From: Syntrophomonadaceae bacterium
Lineage (GTDB): Bacteria; Bacillota; Syntrophomonadia; Syntrophomonadales; Syntrophomonadaceae
Assembly: GCA_012798055.1 (NCBI GenBank)
Contig: JAAZOA010000314.1
Coordinates: forward strand, 1-5,361
DNA: 5,361 bases
Direction of reading: 5' to 3'
The stretch's first letter is position 1, and the number at the start of each line of letters is the position of its first letter. Below, piece after piece: positions 5,252-5,361 of the stretch. The notes beneath the pieces are model-generated. The model saw nothing but the letters and a program-made list of their open reading frames with translations. It had not been told where the DNA came from and searched no databases. The translations under genes and the position numbers were made by a program.

Positions 5252-5361
5252 CTATTCATTTGGGCCTATTTTAAACTGCGGCCCGTTCCGAAGGTTTCTT
5301 CTCATATTCAAGAAAAATTCGCTGAGCAATCTGGCGCAATCCTCCTGTAAAATCCCTTCCA
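5252..5361 (-). CDS. C-terminal end of an unidentified protein, 5' part outside window
   Basis: A minus-strand reading frame entering from the right edge has 35 sense codons and ends with TAG at 5254-5252, 27 bases before the intrinsic terminator. The tail contains a probable amphipathic helix (LQEDCARLLSEFFLNMRRNL), then a short polar end. About half of its third codon positions are G or C, closer to the neighbouring genes than the other open minus-strand frame (TAA at 5273-5271, about a third). I therefore prefer this frame, but the other one cannot be excluded. Too little is present to name a family. Confidence 0.38.
   Translation of the reverse strand, partial: EGILQEDCARLLSEFFLNMRRNLRNGPQFKIGPNE

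Noticed and set aside
4744..5350. Plus-strand ORFs of 143 and 74 codons at the right side
   Set aside because: The first is partly antisense to the EthD gene; the second crosses the minus-strand terminator and the partial gene. Neither has a ribosome site or family signature.

Overview
The window looks like the chromosome of an anaerobic, moderate-GC Firmicute of the Clostridia, possibly Peptococcaceae-like. This rests on the gene types (a Wood-Ljungdahl-style methylenetetrahydrofolate reductase with a cysteine-rich C-terminal domain, and a KtrAB-type potassium uptake pair), strong GGAGG-type ribosome binding sites, tRNA genes that encode their own CCA, and intrinsic terminators. It is an inference, with no database comparison behind it.

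Layout from left to right. (1) On the minus strand, bases 1-1362 hold metF, cut at its 3' end by the window edge. It follows an extended -10 promoter (1478-1486) and a leader that can fold (1384-1463). No ATG, GTG or TTG is available at the expected start; an ATT with a perfectly spaced Shine-Dalgarno sequence is the best candidate. (2) A minus-strand tRNA-Ser(GGA) lies at 1641-1735, with a possible weak terminator at 1547-1594. (3) On the plus strand, ktrB (2121-3437) and ktrA (3472-4134) form an operon for K+ uptake, a membrane translocation subunit plus a cytosolic RCK gating subunit. The ktrB leader (1968-2083) is closed by a long paired stem that ends right at the start region. (4) A minus-strand tRNA-Ser(CGA) lies at 4226-4319. 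A 14-bp perfect hairpin terminator (4181-4212) separates it from the convergent ktrA. Upstream of this tRNA, 4341-4515 is non-coding, with a good promoter and two mutually exclusive pairings, the most unusual feature here. (5) On the minus strand, a small EthD-family alpha+beta barrel protein gene (4612-4929) has its own promoter-like element and a roughly 170-nt leader. (6) At the right edge, the last codons of an unidentified minus-strand gene (5252-5361) are followed by a strand-specific intrinsic terminator (5191-5224).

The genes are functionally separate: one-carbon metabolism, potassium homeostasis, serine decoding and a small protein of unknown role. There is no sign of a phage, an insertion sequence with a transposase, or a CRISPR array. 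Most of what is unexplained lies in the leader RNAs, four of which have sequence-visible pairing potential.
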